Counted from the first letter of the stretch, positions 1 through 9,376 are shown. The stretch: DNA of 64,000 nucleotides from Alphaproteobacteria bacterium (GCA_028285305.1 JANQPV010000020.1:62001-126000); one strand, 5' to 3'. The notes: a model not told the origin generated them from the sequence alone. Translations and numbers: made by a program.

Positions 1-1
1 G

Positions 2-274
2 ACGGCGCGCTGGGCGGTGCTCGATGCGGCACAAAAGGCGGACGCGGGCGAACCTTTCCGAACGGAGGCGGCCATGGCGAAACTCCTCGCATCGGAAGGC
101 GCAGGCCGCGTGGTCGACCGCGCCATTCAGATGCATGGCGGGTACGGCGTGACCAAAGATTTGCCGCTGGAGCGTTGGTACCGGGAACTCCGTATCCGGC
201 GCATCGGCGAAGGCCCAAGTGAAGTCCAGCGCCTTGTGATGGCGCGCGATTTGATCGGCCAATCCCTGCACTAA
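2..274 (+). CDS. acyl-CoA dehydrogenase, C-terminal part (cut by window edge)
   Basis: C-terminal end of a flavin-dependent acyl-CoA dehydrogenase, the first oxidation step of beta-oxidation. The frame is open from base 2, so the gene starts before the window; an internal GTG at 17 is not a credible start. The hallmark C-terminal block is present: [20 protein letters not shown] (the quinone-free FAD-binding helix region) followed by [12 protein letters not shown], in which the Glu of GEGPSE lies at the usual catalytic-base site of the YEGTxxIQ motif. It ends with TAA 13 bases before the CoA-transferase gene, so the two are probably co-transcribed and act on the same acyl-CoA. The substrate cannot be told from this fragment. 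Confidence 0.93.
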   Translation, partial: TARWAVLDAAQKADAGEPFRTEAAMAKLLASEGAGRVVDRAIQMHGGYGVTKDLPLERWYRELRIRRIGEGPSEVQRLVMARDLIGQSLH

Positions 275-287
275 CGAAAGACAGTAT

Positions 288-1484
288 ATGCGCGAGTATC
301 CTTTGAAGGGTGTCACCGTTATCGATCTGGGTCAGGTTTACCAAGGCCCCTATGCGGGCTTTCTTCTGGCCAAGGCCGGGGCGGATGTCATCAAGGTGGA
401 ACCTCCCGGCGGCGAACCGCTTCGGGCGCGGGAGGCCGTCTCGGGCCGCGCTCTTTTGCCCATGGCGATGCTCAATCAACACAAGCGGGCAATCACGCTC
501 AATCTGAAAACGGAAAAGGGTAAGCACCTTCTCATAGAGCTGGCCAAAAAGGGCGATGTACTAATTGAAAACTATGCGCCTGGCGTGTTGGATAAGCTTG
601 GTGTCGGTGCGGATGCTCTGATGAGCGCCAATCCGCGCCTCGTTTATGCATCGGCAACGGGGTACGGACTGTCGGGACCGGAACGAGACAGTCTTGCCAT
701 GGATATCACGGTCCAAGCGGCGTCGGGCGTGATGAGCATTACGGGCTTTCCCGATTCGCCACCCGTCAAAGCGGGTCCCGCGATTGCCGACTTTATTTCG
801 GGCACGCATCTATATGCGGGTATTGTGACCGCTCTTTTCGAACGGGAAAAAACCGGACAAGGAAGACATGTGGAAATCTCCATGCAGGAAACGCTCTATC
901 CGACGTTCGCGTCCAATCTCGGCCTCATGACCCAGGACCATGACGGGGCGCCGCCCCGCGTGGGAAATCGCCACGGCGGTTTGGCGCTTGCACCGTACAA
1001 TGTTTATCCAGCCAAAGATGGCTACGTCTCCATTATTTGCATCAAGGAAAGCCATTGGGGGAACCTACTTAAAGCAATGGGGCGGGAAGATCTGTCCGAA
1101 GATGAGCGCTTCTCGAACAACGCGCAGCGTGTCCGGCATATCGACGAGACCGACACTCTTGTGTCTGAATGGACGAGCGCTCATACGCGAGATGAACTCT
1201 TTGAATTAGCGCGCGAGTATCGTGTGCCGTCGGCGCCGGTGCGAGACCTTGTCGAAGTGACCCATAATGAGCACATGCATGCACGTGGCATGCTTCATTG
1301 GCTCGACCATTCAAGCCTGGGGCGCATTGTTGTCCCCGACAGCCCGATCCGCTTCACCGAAACGCCGCCGATGGGCGCTGCCGAAAATCCGGGGCTGGGA
1401 CAACATAATGACGAGGTTCTTAGGGACTTTCTCGGTATCTCGGAGGAAGAGATCAATCAGTTAGCAGAGGAGGGAGTGATTTGA
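288..1484 (+). CDS. CaiB/BaiF (family III) CoA-transferase
   Basis: Family III CoA-transferase that moves CoA from an acyl-CoA donor to a free carboxylic acid in the cytoplasm. The 398-residue length is normal. The N-terminal Rossmann-like part has VIDLGQVYQGPYAGFLLA and VIKVEPPGG (residues about 11-43), both family hallmarks, and the expected catalytic Asp falls at about residue 168 in the segment PAIADFISGTH. It lies directly behind the acyl-CoA dehydrogenase, which suggests that it activates the acid that the dehydrogenase then oxidises. Specificity in this family (carnitine, formate/oxalate, succinate/benzylsuccinate, bile acids) cannot be read from motifs alone. Confidence 0.93.
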   Translation: MREYPLKGVTVIDLGQVYQGPYAGFLLAKAGADVIKVEPPGGEPLRAREAVSGRALLPMAMLNQHKRAITLNLKTEKGKHLLIELAKKGDVLIENYAPGVLDKLGVGADALMSANPRLVYASATGYGLSGPERDSLAMDITVQAASGVMSITGFPDSPPVKAGPAIADFISGTHLYAGIVTALFEREKTGQGRHVEISMQETLYPTFASNLGLMTQDHDGAPPRVGNRHGGLALAPYNVYPAKDGYVSIICIKESHWGNLLKAMGREDLSEDERFSNNAQRVRHIDETDTLVSEWTSAHTRDELFELAREYRVPSAPVRDLVEVTHNEHMHARGMLHWLDHSSLGRIVVPDSPIRFTETPPMGAAENPGLGQHNDEVLRDFLGISEEEINQLAEEGVI

Positions 1485-1502
1485 TTTGCAAGGCAAACTC
1501 GC

Positions 1503-2579
1503 TTACCCGTTGGGCTGCACCAAGATCTTGGCATGTTTCTCCGGAGAGGCCAGATCTTCGAAAGCGTCCGCAACACCGTCCAGTCTGACCTTTCCGGTGA
1601 TCAGAGGGCTGACGTCAATTTCTCCCTCGGCAATCTGGCGCAGGGAATGCGCAAACTCGTCACCGGAATACGCCACGACAAATCGAAAGTCTAGCTCCTT
1701 GACGACAGCGATATAGGGCTCGAACTGGTCGGCCTCCATACAAACACCCACTACAATAATGCGTGTCCCAGTCGGTGCTCCTTCAATGATTTGGTTGATA
1801 ACGCCGGGCACGCCGACGCATTCAAAGATCACTGCGTTTTTGGCCACGCGCCCTGCCTCTTCTAAGACAGTTCTTGCTTGCCCCGAGGTGGGCACATCCA
1901 TTTGCTCCCATGAATCATAAGGAGATCTCTGGGCCGGATCGATGAGCACATCTGCCCCCATCCTTTCTGCCAGGCGGCGACGGGCCGGTGAGAAATCAGC
2001 AGCCATTACCGGACCGAAACCGGCGGCCTTTAACGCAGCAATGACGGCAAGACCCACTGGTCCACATCCGACCACCAAGGCCACGTCGTCGTTGGTCATC
2101 TGCGCCTTGACGACCGCGTGAGCACCGACCGCCATGGGTTCGGTCAGCGCCGCATATTCCGTGCTCAGGCCATTTGGGATTTCAAGCAACAAATCGCTTT
2201 GCAGAACCATCCGCTGGCCGAAGCCGCCAGGGAAGTTGTTGGAGTAGCCAACGGTTTCCGCGCCAACGGAACCAGTCACTACGGGCATGGCACATACATT
2301 TGTGCCAACGGGCAGTGCCGCCTGCGTGCCAGGTCCATAGTCCAAAATCTCGGCACTGAATTCATGTCCAAACACAACGTCTTGCGTCGAATCAAAGTTC
2401 ATTCCGCTTCCCGTCCGGCGGGCATAGTCCGTCATTAAATCAGCGTGATGGAGGGCGTGAAGGTCGGATCCGCAAATTCCGCAAGACCGCGTCTCAACCA
2501 AAACTTGGCCCGTGCCGGGAACGGGATCGGGTATTTCATCCAGAACGAGTGATGCGCCACGGCGTATGACTGCTTTCAT
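1503..2579 (-). CDS. zinc-dependent alcohol dehydrogenase (MDR family)
   Basis: Medium-chain NAD(P)-dependent alcohol/polyol dehydrogenase. The reading frame is open to 2705, but the start at 2579 is preferred because GAGGAG lies 8 bases upstream and the protein then begins MKAVIRRG as in the family (358 residues). Visible motifs: SCGICGSDLH (31-41) with the catalytic-zinc Cys36, GHE at 71-73, and the NAD-binding GCGPVG at 171-176. The four-cysteine structural-zinc lobe between residues 80 and 120 is missing, so it should bind only the catalytic zinc. It converges on the CoA-transferase gene with an 18-base gap. Substrate unknown; threonine-dehydrogenase-like and aromatic alcohol dehydrogenases look similar. 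Confidence 0.9.
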   Translation of the reverse strand: MKAVIRRGASLVLDEIPDPVPGTGQVLVETRSCGICGSDLHALHHADLMTDYARRTGSGMNFDSTQDVVFGHEFSAEILDYGPGTQAALPVGTNVCAMPVVTGSVGAETVGYSNNFPGGFGQRMVLQSDLLLEIPNGLSTEYAALTEPMAVGAHAVVKAQMTNDDVALVVGCGPVGLAVIAALKAAGFGPVMAADFSPARRRLAERMGADVLIDPAQRSPYDSWEQMDVPTSGQARTVLEEAGRVAKNAVIFECVGVPGVINQIIEGAPTGTRIIVVGVCMEADQFEPYIAVVKELDFRFVVAYSGDEFAHSLRQIAEGEIDVSPLITGKVRLDGVADAFEDLASPEKHAKILVQPNG

Positions 2580-2775
2580 GGGCTGCTCTCCTCTTTTGGG
2601 TCGGTTCAGGCCTTCTGCCAGCTCGAATTTCGAAGCCACCAACACTGATTGGCAATGAGCATAGCACGTGCCTTGGGTGCAACAAGGCCGGTTAAGGACG
2701 TGCAAAAGTAACGAACGCCCACGGGGTTCTGTCGCTCTACTCGATGAGGGAACAAAGCAACATGCCGACCGCCCT

Positions 2776-3663
2776 TTAGGCGGACGTTATCGCACATCGA
2801 TTTTCTTCGGCGAAAGAAGCCTGCATGATGAGATCGCCAATGATGGTACCGATTTCCTTATGCAATAAGAAATGCCCTCTCCCGCTAACCGGCTGGAAAA
2901 CGGCGTTCGGGATGGCGTCTTGCAGGTAGCGCGCATGTTCGATCGGCACAAGCGAGTCTTCTTCGCCGTGCCACACGGACACAAATTGAGTGATGCTGCT
3001 CAACTCAAACCCCCAAGAACCTCGAACAGCCCGGTAGTCTTCGATGACTCCTCGGGTCCCGGCGGATGTAGCTTCCTTCATGAAGGCGGCATCTTCATCC
3101 GCCAGCCCTTGCACAATCTCAATGTCGTCTTGGGACTGAAGAGACTTTAGGAGCGACGCTCTTGCGGCGGCGGCACTTCGCGGCTGTGATGCTTTGAGAA
3201 AGAACGCTTTAACACCCGGTCGGCTCTTCGACCCTCGAAAGAGAACATGGTCTGTTTCGAGATCAAAATCCAACTCTTGATTTGTGCTCATCGGCGCCAT
3301 ACCGGCGACCGTCGAAACAGACGTGACCCGCTCGGGCATGCGCGCGGCACAAGCAAGCGCGTAGACACCGCCCGCGGACCAGCCAAGCACACCAAACTTG
3401 TCTAATCCCAGTTCATTAGCAAGGCGCTCAGTATACCGTGCGATTTCGGCAGGTGTGAAAGACTGGCTAAACGTGCTGATACCGATGCCAGGACGGTCTG
3501 CGGCGACTATGCGAACGCCTTGCGCCTTTAGCACTGGGTCCGCAAATCGAATGTCCAAACGGCAACTGCCGCCAGCATGAAAATAGAGGATCGGATATCC
3601 AGCGGGATCGCCATATTCCGCGAATCCGAGCATTTCACCTTTGGTTTCTGGTTGTTGGTCCAC
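2776..3663 (-). CDS. alpha/beta hydrolase
   Basis: Serine hydrolase of the alpha/beta fold, 295 residues, cytoplasmic (no signal peptide). The oxyanion segment FHAGGS lies near residue 29, the nucleophile elbow GWSAGG puts the catalytic Ser at 96, and the catalytic His is in RGHFLLH near 264, with an Asp in EEDSLVPI before it. The start used is a GTG at 3663 without a clear ribosome binding site; an ATG at 3633 preceded by AAAGGTGAA is an alternative that would remove ten residues. It is a single gene, pointing away from the AbgT gene, and shares a 149-base divergent region with it. Substrate not inferable; esterase or lactonase roles are likely. Confidence 0.85.
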   Translation of the reverse strand: MDQQPETKGEMLGFAEYGDPAGYPILYFHAGGSCRLDIRFADPVLKAQGVRIVAADRPGIGISTFSQSFTPAEIARYTERLANELGLDKFGVLGWSAGGVYALACAARMPERVTSVSTVAGMAPMSTNQELDFDLETDHVLFRGSKSRPGVKAFFLKASQPRSAAAARASLLKSLQSQDDIEIVQGLADEDAAFMKEATSAGTRGVIEDYRAVRGSWGFELSSITQFVSVWHGEEDSLVPIEHARYLQDAIPNAVFQPVSGRGHFLLHKEIGTIIGDLIMQASFAEENRCAITSA

Positions 3664-3812
3664 GTGGTTGTCCCATATCTCGCCGCCCTACTTTACCCAA
3701 TGGGCTGTTAGCGCTGGGTTAAATCTCAAGAAGCCGCTTACCCTTTGTTAAGCCATTGCACTTTTGCAGCTGAGCCCCCTATGGTGGCCGCGGGCTCAAG
3801 TCTTAAGAAAAT

Positions 3813-5414
3813 GTGAGTTGGATGTCGGAAACCTCAAAAGGCGATCGCGCGCTCAGTCCCCCGTCCGCGCAATCGGGTATACTCGGTTGGATAGAACGCA
3901 CAGGAAACAAGCTTCCGGACCCGGTCTTCATCTTTGTCTACCTGCTTGCCGGACTCGTTGTCGTCAGCGTGATTGCGGCGCTCGCGGGATACTCCGTTCC
4001 CCATCCGACTCAAATTGTTGAAGAAACAGGCGAGCCCTTCCTCGTGGAGGCGGTCAGCCTGCTCTCGCCCGATCTCATCCAACGGCTCTGGGTGGATATG
4101 CCGAAGACATTCACCCATTTTCATCCGCTTGGGTATGTTCTCGTCGTGATGTTAGGCGCCGGCGTGGCCGAGCGGTCCGGCCTCTTTGCAGCGGCGATGA
4201 CTTCCGCAGTGCGCCGCGCGCCCACTTCCCTACTAACGCCGGCCGTGGCCTTTGTTGGCATGTTGTCGAGTGTTGCCGCAGATGCCGCTTATGTGGTTTT
4301 GATTCCTCTTGCGGGTGTTCTTTACGCCGTCGCCGGCCGCCACCCCATTGCCGGGATCGCGGCTGCATTTGCGGCTGTTTCGGGCGGCTACTCGGCCAAC
4401 GTGGTTCCGGGCCAATTCGATGCACTGCTGTTCGGCATTACCGAACAAGCGGCCGAAGCGCTCGTACCCTCTTATGACGCAAACATAGCTGGAAACTGGT
4501 TCTTCATTGCCGCGATGACATTTGTCTTCTTACCGGTCATATGGTTTGTGACCGATCGCTTCATCGAACCCCGCTTAGGACCTTACAAACCCGAGGGTGC
4601 TGCCGCGGATCTCATGCAGGAAGGCGATGGGTCGCTGTCGGACGCCGAACGCAAAGGGCTGAAATATGCGGGCGTTGCCTCGCTTGTTATCGCCCTCTTA
4701 TGGCTTGCCATGACAATCGGCCCGGGAACACCTCTTCTGGACGAGCAAGCTCCACCAGAGGCCCGGCTTTCACCCTTTTACCGCTCCCTGGTCGGTGGCT
4801 TCTTTCTCTTGTTCCTGGTCGCCGGTTGGGTCTACGGACGGACAGCGGGAACTGTGAAAGATCACCGGGATATCGTGCGCATGATGACGGATGCCATGAG
4901 CGATATGTCCTACTATTTGGTTCTGTCGTTTGCGGCGGCCCATTTCGTTGCCATGTTCAATTGGTCAAACCTCGGCCTGATCTTTGCGGTTCAAGGAGCC
5001 GGAGCAATTGAGGCGGCCGGACTTCCCACGCCTGTGACGCTCACGCTCATCATATTGCTGACCGGTGTCGTCAACATCTTTGTCGGTTCGGCGAGCGCAA
5101 AGTGGGCGCTGCTTGCGCCCATTATGATTCCCATGCTGATGCTTCTCAATGTCAGTCCGGAAATGGCAACCGCCGCCTATCGGGTCGGCGATGGGGCAAC
5201 CAACATCATTACACCGCTAATGGTGTATTTCCCCCTCATTTTAATGTTTTGCCATCGCTGGCAAGCGAATTTCGGCATTGGGAGTTTGACCGCAACGATG
5301 GTCCCCTATTCACTGGGTCTGCTGATCGCCGGGTTGGTGATGACGATTTTTTGGGTGGTGCTCGGCATTCCGGTCGGTCCGGGCGTGGGCGTGGGGTACA
5401 CGCTGCCAAATTAG
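3813..5414 (+). CDS. AbgT family transporter
   Basis: Polytopic inner-membrane transporter of the AbgT family. Known members import p-aminobenzoyl-glutamate (E. coli AbgT) or export sulfonamides and related aromatic acids (MtrF). The 533 residues hold about eleven hydrophobic segments from residue 33 on, with the family-like blocks LGYVLVVMLGAGVAERSGL and the glycine/serine-rich GSASAKWALLAPIMIPM in the second half. GTG at 3813 follows AAGAAA; ATG at 3822 is an equally possible start. The stop is TAG at 5412, followed seven codons later by the SDR start with its own GGAGG, so the two genes form an operon. Direction and substrate of transport are open. Confidence 0.9.
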   Translation: MSWMSETSKGDRALSPPSAQSGILGWIERTGNKLPDPVFIFVYLLAGLVVVSVIAALAGYSVPHPTQIVEETGEPFLVEAVSLLSPDLIQRLWVDMPKTFTHFHPLGYVLVVMLGAGVAERSGLFAAAMTSAVRRAPTSLLTPAVAFVGMLSSVAADAAYVVLIPLAGVLYAVAGRHPIAGIAAAFAAVSGGYSANVVPGQFDALLFGITEQAAEALVPSYDANIAGNWFFIAAMTFVFLPVIWFVTDRFIEPRLGPYKPEGAAADLMQEGDGSLSDAERKGLKYAGVASLVIALLWLAMTIGPGTPLLDEQAPPEARLSPFYRSLVGGFFLLFLVAGWVYGRTAGTVKDHRDIVRMMTDAMSDMSYYLVLSFAAAHFVAMFNWSNLGLIFAVQGAGAIEAAGLPTPVTLTLIILLTGVVNIFVGSASAKWALLAPIMIPMLMLLNVSPEMATAAYRVGDGATNIITPLMVYFPLILMFCHRWQANFGIGSLTATMVPYSLGLLIAGLVMTIFWVVLGIPVGPGVGVGYTLPN

Positions 5415-5435
5415 TTCAAGGGAGGATTTCAGCTT

Positions 5436-6326
5436 ATGACCAGCGCAAAAGAAAGGGCGGGACGACGTCTTGAAGGCAAGGTCGCGGTCATCACAGGAGC
5501 CGCAAGCGGTATGGGCTGGGCCACCACACACCTGTTTATGCAGGAAGGTGCGAAAGTTGTGGGGCTCGATCTCAACGAGGAAAATGGTGCATCTCTGATC
5601 GAGTCGTTGTCTTCGGCAGAGCTGGTGAACGCGTTTCGTTTCCTTCCTGGTGACGTTGCAAATGAGCTCGACGTTGAGCGCTCGATTCTTCTCGCCGCAG
5701 ACACGTTCGGTCATCTTGACATTATGTTCAACAACGCAGGCGTGGGCGGCGCGTTTGGGCCCATCACCGAGACCGATGTCGGCCATTGGGACGAAACCTT
5801 CGCGATTAATACGAGAGGCGTATTCTTGGGGGTGAAACATGCGGCAAAGGCTATGGTTCGCCAAGGGCGTGGCGGCTCGATCATCAACACCGCTTCTGTG
5901 GCGGGTCTTTCGGGCGGCGCCGGATCTCCCGCTTATTCGGCTGCGAAAGCGGCGGTCATCAATTTTACAAAGAATGCGGCTTTGGAGTTTGCGCCGGACC
6001 GCATCCGCGTGAATGCGATCTGTCCCGGATTAATCTTTACACCCCTTATGCATCGTGGCCGGGAGGCGGACGCTGAAGAGACAATGCGCCAGATCCAACC
6101 CTGGCCCGAGCGAGGTGAAGCCGAACATATTGCGCACGCGGCTCTCTATCTGGCCAGTGACGAGAGTGCCTTTGTAACCGGCGAAGCCCATGTGGTTGAC
6201 GGTGGGTATTCTTCATCCGGGGGTCTCACAAGCCAACCTCTCATTGGCGGGAGAAACCAAACGCGGGTGGGTGTTGCCTACGGCACGACTGGGAGGGATC
6301 CCACGTTCCGGAAACTGGGCAGATAA
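5436..6326 (+). CDS. SDR family oxidoreductase
   Basis: Classical NAD(P)-dependent short-chain dehydrogenase/reductase, 296 residues. The cofactor motif TGAASGMG sits at 20-27, NNAG at 99-102, catalytic Ser154 and YSAAK at 167-171. A C-terminal extension of about 35 residues after the last helix (rich in Gly and Arg, ending KLGR) goes beyond the usual 250-residue core. An AAGGGAGGA ribosome binding site lies 12 bases before ATG 5436. Placed 21 bases behind the AbgT transporter, it probably oxidises the alcohol carried or produced by that pathway. Substrate unknown. Confidence 0.92.
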   Translation: MTSAKERAGRRLEGKVAVITGAASGMGWATTHLFMQEGAKVVGLDLNEENGASLIESLSSAELVNAFRFLPGDVANELDVERSILLAADTFGHLDIMFNNAGVGGAFGPITETDVGHWDETFAINTRGVFLGVKHAAKAMVRQGRGGSIINTASVAGLSGGAGSPAYSAAKAAVINFTKNAALEFAPDRIRVNAICPGLIFTPLMHRGREADAEETMRQIQPWPERGEAEHIAHAALYLASDESAFVTGEAHVVDGGYSSSGGLTSQPLIGGRNQTRVGVAYGTTGRDPTFRKLGR

Positions 6327-6407
6327 GCCTCACGCCCAATGCATAAATCGACACAGTAAGAGCCGCCGGATCTTGTCAGCTCTACCGAAGCGGGAGTACA
6401 CATGTAG

Positions 6408-6436
6408 CCGGATGGGGATGGACGTTATCCGGTTTT
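6408..6436 (+). terminator. weak rho-independent terminator candidate
   Basis: Inverted repeat CCGGAT (6408-6413) and ATCCGG (6427-6432) followed directly by TTTT. The six-base stem and 13-base loop are short, so this is only a candidate end for the AbgT-SDR transcript. It lies 80 bases after the SDR stop and just before the next gene. Confidence 0.3.
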
Positions 6437-6448
6437 GGGGATCGACGC

Positions 6449-7216
6449 GTGGATAAACTCGGTCATGCAGCGGGCCTGCTGTTCAAACTCGTTTTCCTGG
6501 CGGCAATTTGGTCACCGCCCGTTATGGCGTATGAAGATGACATCGACCTCGACGAGGAAGTCGAAGAGGCAGGGGGTTACGGGCCGGGGCGGACACCCTC
6601 CGTTCAGGCTGAGCTGCACCATCAGGGCTGGCTTAGTTTCGCCCTTCCCCCCGGCTATGAGAGGGCTGAAGGAGAATCGTACGCTCATCTGCAGAATCCG
6701 GCTTTCATCAAACCCGGCGGACGGAGTGCGTTAAGGAGGGCTCTTCCTGACCACGAGATCACGCGATCTTTGCGACGGCGATGGCTCGCCGATGATAAAA
6801 GATCCCTTTTGACGTTCCGTTCTCGCCCTTTGTCCACTCTACCTTCCTTTTCTTCCAAAGACCCACAGAAACGACAGGAAGAAATTTGCAAGCGGATTAT
6901 GGGATATTGGGACCGCAGCGCTTTCGCTCTTTACGATGGCCAGAGCGGCATCGGGCGGTGTGTCAATTATGATGGAGCTTTTGTCGCTGTTTTCACGCGC
7001 GAAATTGACAACTATCTTGTTATGATCGAATCCATCGATTTTGTAGAGTATATCAAGTGGAGGGAAGGGTCGCGCGTGCTCTTTGATACGCTCAGTCCAC
7101 AATCAAAATGGTGGGCTCTCAGAAGGGCTGCCAATGCAACGGACTCGGAGATCGTACTGAGAAGCGTTCGGAAGCGTACCGTGTGGGTTCATACAAATCC
7201 CGCCGATTATGAGTAA
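6449..7216 (+). CDS. hypothetical secreted protein
   Basis: 255-residue protein of unknown function. The first about 28 residues are a Sec signal peptide: a short basic start, a hydrophobic core (LLFKLVFLAAIW) and a likely cleavage site after VMA. The mature part begins with an acidic stretch (about residues 28-42, rich in Asp and Glu), then a mixed alpha/beta region with many charged residues; the only cysteines are in EEICKR and IGRCVN, possibly a disulfide. GTG at 6449 is the best available start. No known domain was recognised. The following MAPEG gene is separated by 112 bases. Confidence 0.7.
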   Translation: MDKLGHAAGLLFKLVFLAAIWSPPVMAYEDDIDLDEEVEEAGGYGPGRTPSVQAELHHQGWLSFALPPGYERAEGESYAHLQNPAFIKPGGRSALRRALPDHEITRSLRRRWLADDKRSLLTFRSRPLSTLPSFSSKDPQKRQEEICKRIMGYWDRSAFALYDGQSGIGRCVNYDGAFVAVFTREIDNYLVMIESIDFVEYIKWREGSRVLFDTLSPQSKWWALRRAANATDSEIVLRSVRKRTVWVHTNPADYE

Positions 7217-7328
7217 GCGCCTGCTCTCGTGCTCGTAGGCTTTCGTCACTCTCTAAGCGCTCAGGTGCTGCCGCAGAGCGGCGTTCGGTCCCAACTAAAG
7301 CGATTGTCTCGGAAGTCAGGAGAATCCC

Positions 7329-7724
7329 GTGCCAAGCAATTTTGAGTATCCAATCATCGTGAGCGCTTTGGCGCTTCTCGTCTACTACTACACGCTCTTT
7401 CGAGCCGGGACGTCCAGAACCAAGTATAACGTGGAGGCGCCATCCCATTCAGGACCGCCCGAGTATGAACGGATCGTCCGTGTTCACCAAAACACGCTTG
7501 AACATCTGGCGCTGTTCTTGCCCGGCCTTTGGTTGTTTGCATTTACCGTCGGTCCGGTCTGGGCCGCGGGTATTGGGGTCATCTGGCCGCTTGCCCGTTT
7601 GTGGTATGCTTTCGGCTACTATGAAGATGCGGCCAGACGCACGGCCGGTCTTCTTATCAGTATGCCCCCTATATACATCTTTGTTCTGGGATCTCTTGTA
7701 GCCGCTATCTTGAAACTCGTGTGA
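7329..7724 (+). CDS. MAPEG family membrane protein
   Basis: Small integral membrane protein of the MAPEG superfamily (membrane-associated glutathione/eicosanoid metabolism), 131 residues with four hydrophobic helices. The family signature ERIVRVHQNTLEHL at about residues 48-61 carries the conserved Arg, His, Asn and Glu thought to bind glutathione. The start is GTG 7329 with AGGAGAATCCC immediately upstream, a good ribosome binding site. Bacterial members are annotated as microsomal glutathione-transferase-like but few have been tested. A soluble GST gene lies 6 kb away, so glutathione-linked detoxification is plausible. Confidence 0.88.
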   Translation: MPSNFEYPIIVSALALLVYYYTLFRAGTSRTKYNVEAPSHSGPPEYERIVRVHQNTLEHLALFLPGLWLFAFTVGPVWAAGIGVIWPLARLWYAFGYYEDAARRTAGLLISMPPIYIFVLGSLVAAILKLV

Positions 7725-7861
7725 TGTCAAAGCGCTAGAGAATCGCTCCTCGCGACGATAACAATGATTGAGAAATCTGTCCCGCCGCGCTAGGCTATGC
7801 CGAAAGCAGCCGAGCGGTCGAAACAAGAAAGAAGTATACCGCGCGGGGGGAGGAGGAACCC

Positions 7862-8572
7862 ATGTCTGCGCTCAATGAACCGGCTGGGCCGGCTCCAAGG
7901 CTTGTGACACAAGACGAAGATCGTTCGTTCACATCGGCCGAGCTTGGCGCTCTTGCCCATCTCTATCGCGGTGAGGTTTATCGGAGTACGATCTGGCGCA
8001 CCCGGCTTGATAATACAACGAATTGGGCCGTCGTTACGCTGGGCATTGCATTGTCGATCAGTTATTCCGATGCGCAAGCGTCACCGCTTCCTCTTCTTCT
8101 TGTTGGTTTGCTGACCATCTTTTTTGTGTTCCTGGAAGCTCGGCGTTACAGGTACTTCAATGTGTGGCGCGCCCGCGCGCGCTGGATGGAAAAGCACCTT
8201 TATGCTCCCATGCTTCGTCACGAACCGTACCAGAAGGAAGAAGCTTGGCGCGACCAACTGGCGCTCGACTATTGTGAACCGAAACACCATATCAGCTATG
8301 CGCGCGCGATCGGCCGGCGTCTTCGCCGTAATTATTTCTGGATCCTGGGCATTCAGGCGATGGCCTATTTTGGCAAAATTGTCGTCCATCCCACAGCTCT
8401 GACATCCTGGGCCGAATTGTGGGAACGTGCTGCGATTGGTCCCATTCCCGGCCAGTTGGTGTTGACCGCCGGCATCGTCTTCAATGCCTCTTGGATACTC
8501 TTTACACTGTATATTCAAAGATTGGATCACCTTAAACACAGCGATTCGGGAAACATTGTCGCTATGGGCTGA
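7862..8572 (+). CDS. DUF2270 family integral membrane protein
   Basis: 236-residue predicted membrane protein of the DUF2270 family, function unknown. After an acidic cytoplasmic start it has the conserved block LAHLYRGEVYRSTIWRTRLD (about 29-48), then two close hydrophobic helices (about 50-90), an amphipathic basic middle (RRYRYFNVWRARARWMEK) and further helices after residue 150. A very strong GGAGGAGG ribosome binding site precedes ATG 7862. It stands alone between the MAPEG gene and a 310-base gap. I recognise the family by these blocks only and can offer no role. Confidence 0.85.
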   Translation: MSALNEPAGPAPRLVTQDEDRSFTSAELGALAHLYRGEVYRSTIWRTRLDNTTNWAVVTLGIALSISYSDAQASPLPLLLVGLLTIFFVFLEARRYRYFNVWRARARWMEKHLYAPMLRHEPYQKEEAWRDQLALDYCEPKHHISYARAIGRRLRRNYFWILGIQAMAYFGKIVVHPTALTSWAELWERAAIGPIPGQLVLTAGIVFNASWILFTLYIQRLDHLKHSDSGNIVAMG

Positions 8573-8882
8573 ATGAAATACGGTTCAGGATCACAGATCT
8601 TTAATCGTTCAACGATATCGCGAGTGTGTTGTTTCGGTAGTTCGCCTTGAGACATTCTCGTTCACCTGATGGCCACCCTTAACTCTTTGCGTTCGGGCGG
8701 GTGACACTCGACTCTGCGGCGAAATCCGTGCGCAGACCCGCATAACGCCGGAACAGTTTGTTGGATGAGGAGAAGTCACGGCTATCCTCGGCACGTGAGT
8801 CTGGTCTTTCGGCGTTGGGTTACATATAAACGGGTACGGGCGGCTTGCCGCGTTACCCCTCAGTGATCGGGAGGAACTTTTA
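8573..8882. other. 310-base intergenic region
   Basis: No convincing gene. Near its 3' end, about 8832-8858, there is a GCGGC-tt-GCCGC hairpin flanked by GGGTA and TACCC (one bulged base), placed just before the GGGAGG ribosome binding site of the next gene. With an upstream AT-rich TACATATAAA this probably holds the promoter and leader of the small secreted protein. Nothing else was seen. Confidence 0.5.
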
Positions 8883-9329
8883 ATGCGTACACTTCTCATG
8901 ATGACGGTTCTTTGCGTGCTCGCATGGCCCGCATCGGCACAAGAAGGCCCCGTCGAGGCAACCGATCCGACACCAAAACCTGCGATCATAGGCACATGGA
9001 TCGGGATCGTCGATCAGCATTTTTCGGGCTCCTATCCGGCGGTTATGGAAATCTCGACGGAAACCGAAGGCATTTCCGAATACGCCTCCTTTCCGTGTGC
9101 CGGGAAACTAACCCGTATCAGAGATCGCTCAGGCTTTGTCTTTGAGGAGACGATCACATATACAGAAAAGGAGCCGGACGATGGCGGCTGCATTAACGGC
9201 TATATCACGATGGAGGTCATCGGGAACGAGATGGCCTGGACTTGGCATGGGGCGGCGCCATATGAAGATACGATCGCGCTCGGTACGTTCTACCGGGTGA
9301 TTGACATGAGCCCCCCGCCGGCGGAATGA
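8883..9329 (+). CDS. hypothetical secreted protein
   Basis: 148-residue exported protein. A clear Sec signal peptide (MRTLLMMTVLCVLAWPASA, cleaved before QEG) is followed by a single beta-rich domain of about 110 residues beginning IIGTWIGIVDQ and ending LGTFYRV. This pattern (GTW start, alternating strands, one Cys in FPCAG and one in GGCING that could form a disulfide) recalls small lipocalin-like or beta-barrel periplasmic proteins. That likeness is only structural intuition. GGGAGG precedes the ATG. Its stop overlaps a possible upstream start of the LLM gene, whose real start is 48 bases further on. Confidence 0.75.
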   Translation: MRTLLMMTVLCVLAWPASAQEGPVEATDPTPKPAIIGTWIGIVDQHFSGSYPAVMEISTETEGISEYASFPCAGKLTRIRDRSGFVFEETITYTEKEPDDGGCINGYITMEVIGNEMAWTWHGAAPYEDTIALGTFYRVIDMSPPPAE

Positions 9330-9376
9330 AAAGTCCTCTTGTCGAGGCGTATCCAAACCCTAAGAGGAGCAACATA

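Noticed and set aside
1503-2705. Longer alcohol dehydrogenase starting at 2705.
   Set aside because: The extra 42 residues are Cys-rich and unlike the family; GAGGAG precedes ATG 2579.
4111-4425. Long open frames opposite or within large genes, such as 104 codons on the minus strand inside the AbgT gene.
   Set aside because: They lie wholly inside well-supported genes, have no ribosome binding site and have the biased composition of shadow frames.
5412-5436. AbgT and SDR genes are in the same frame with only a TAG between them, suggesting a readthrough fusion.
   Set aside because: AAGGGAGGA sits between them at the right distance from ATG 5436 and both proteins are complete at family length, so it is an ordinary operon junction.
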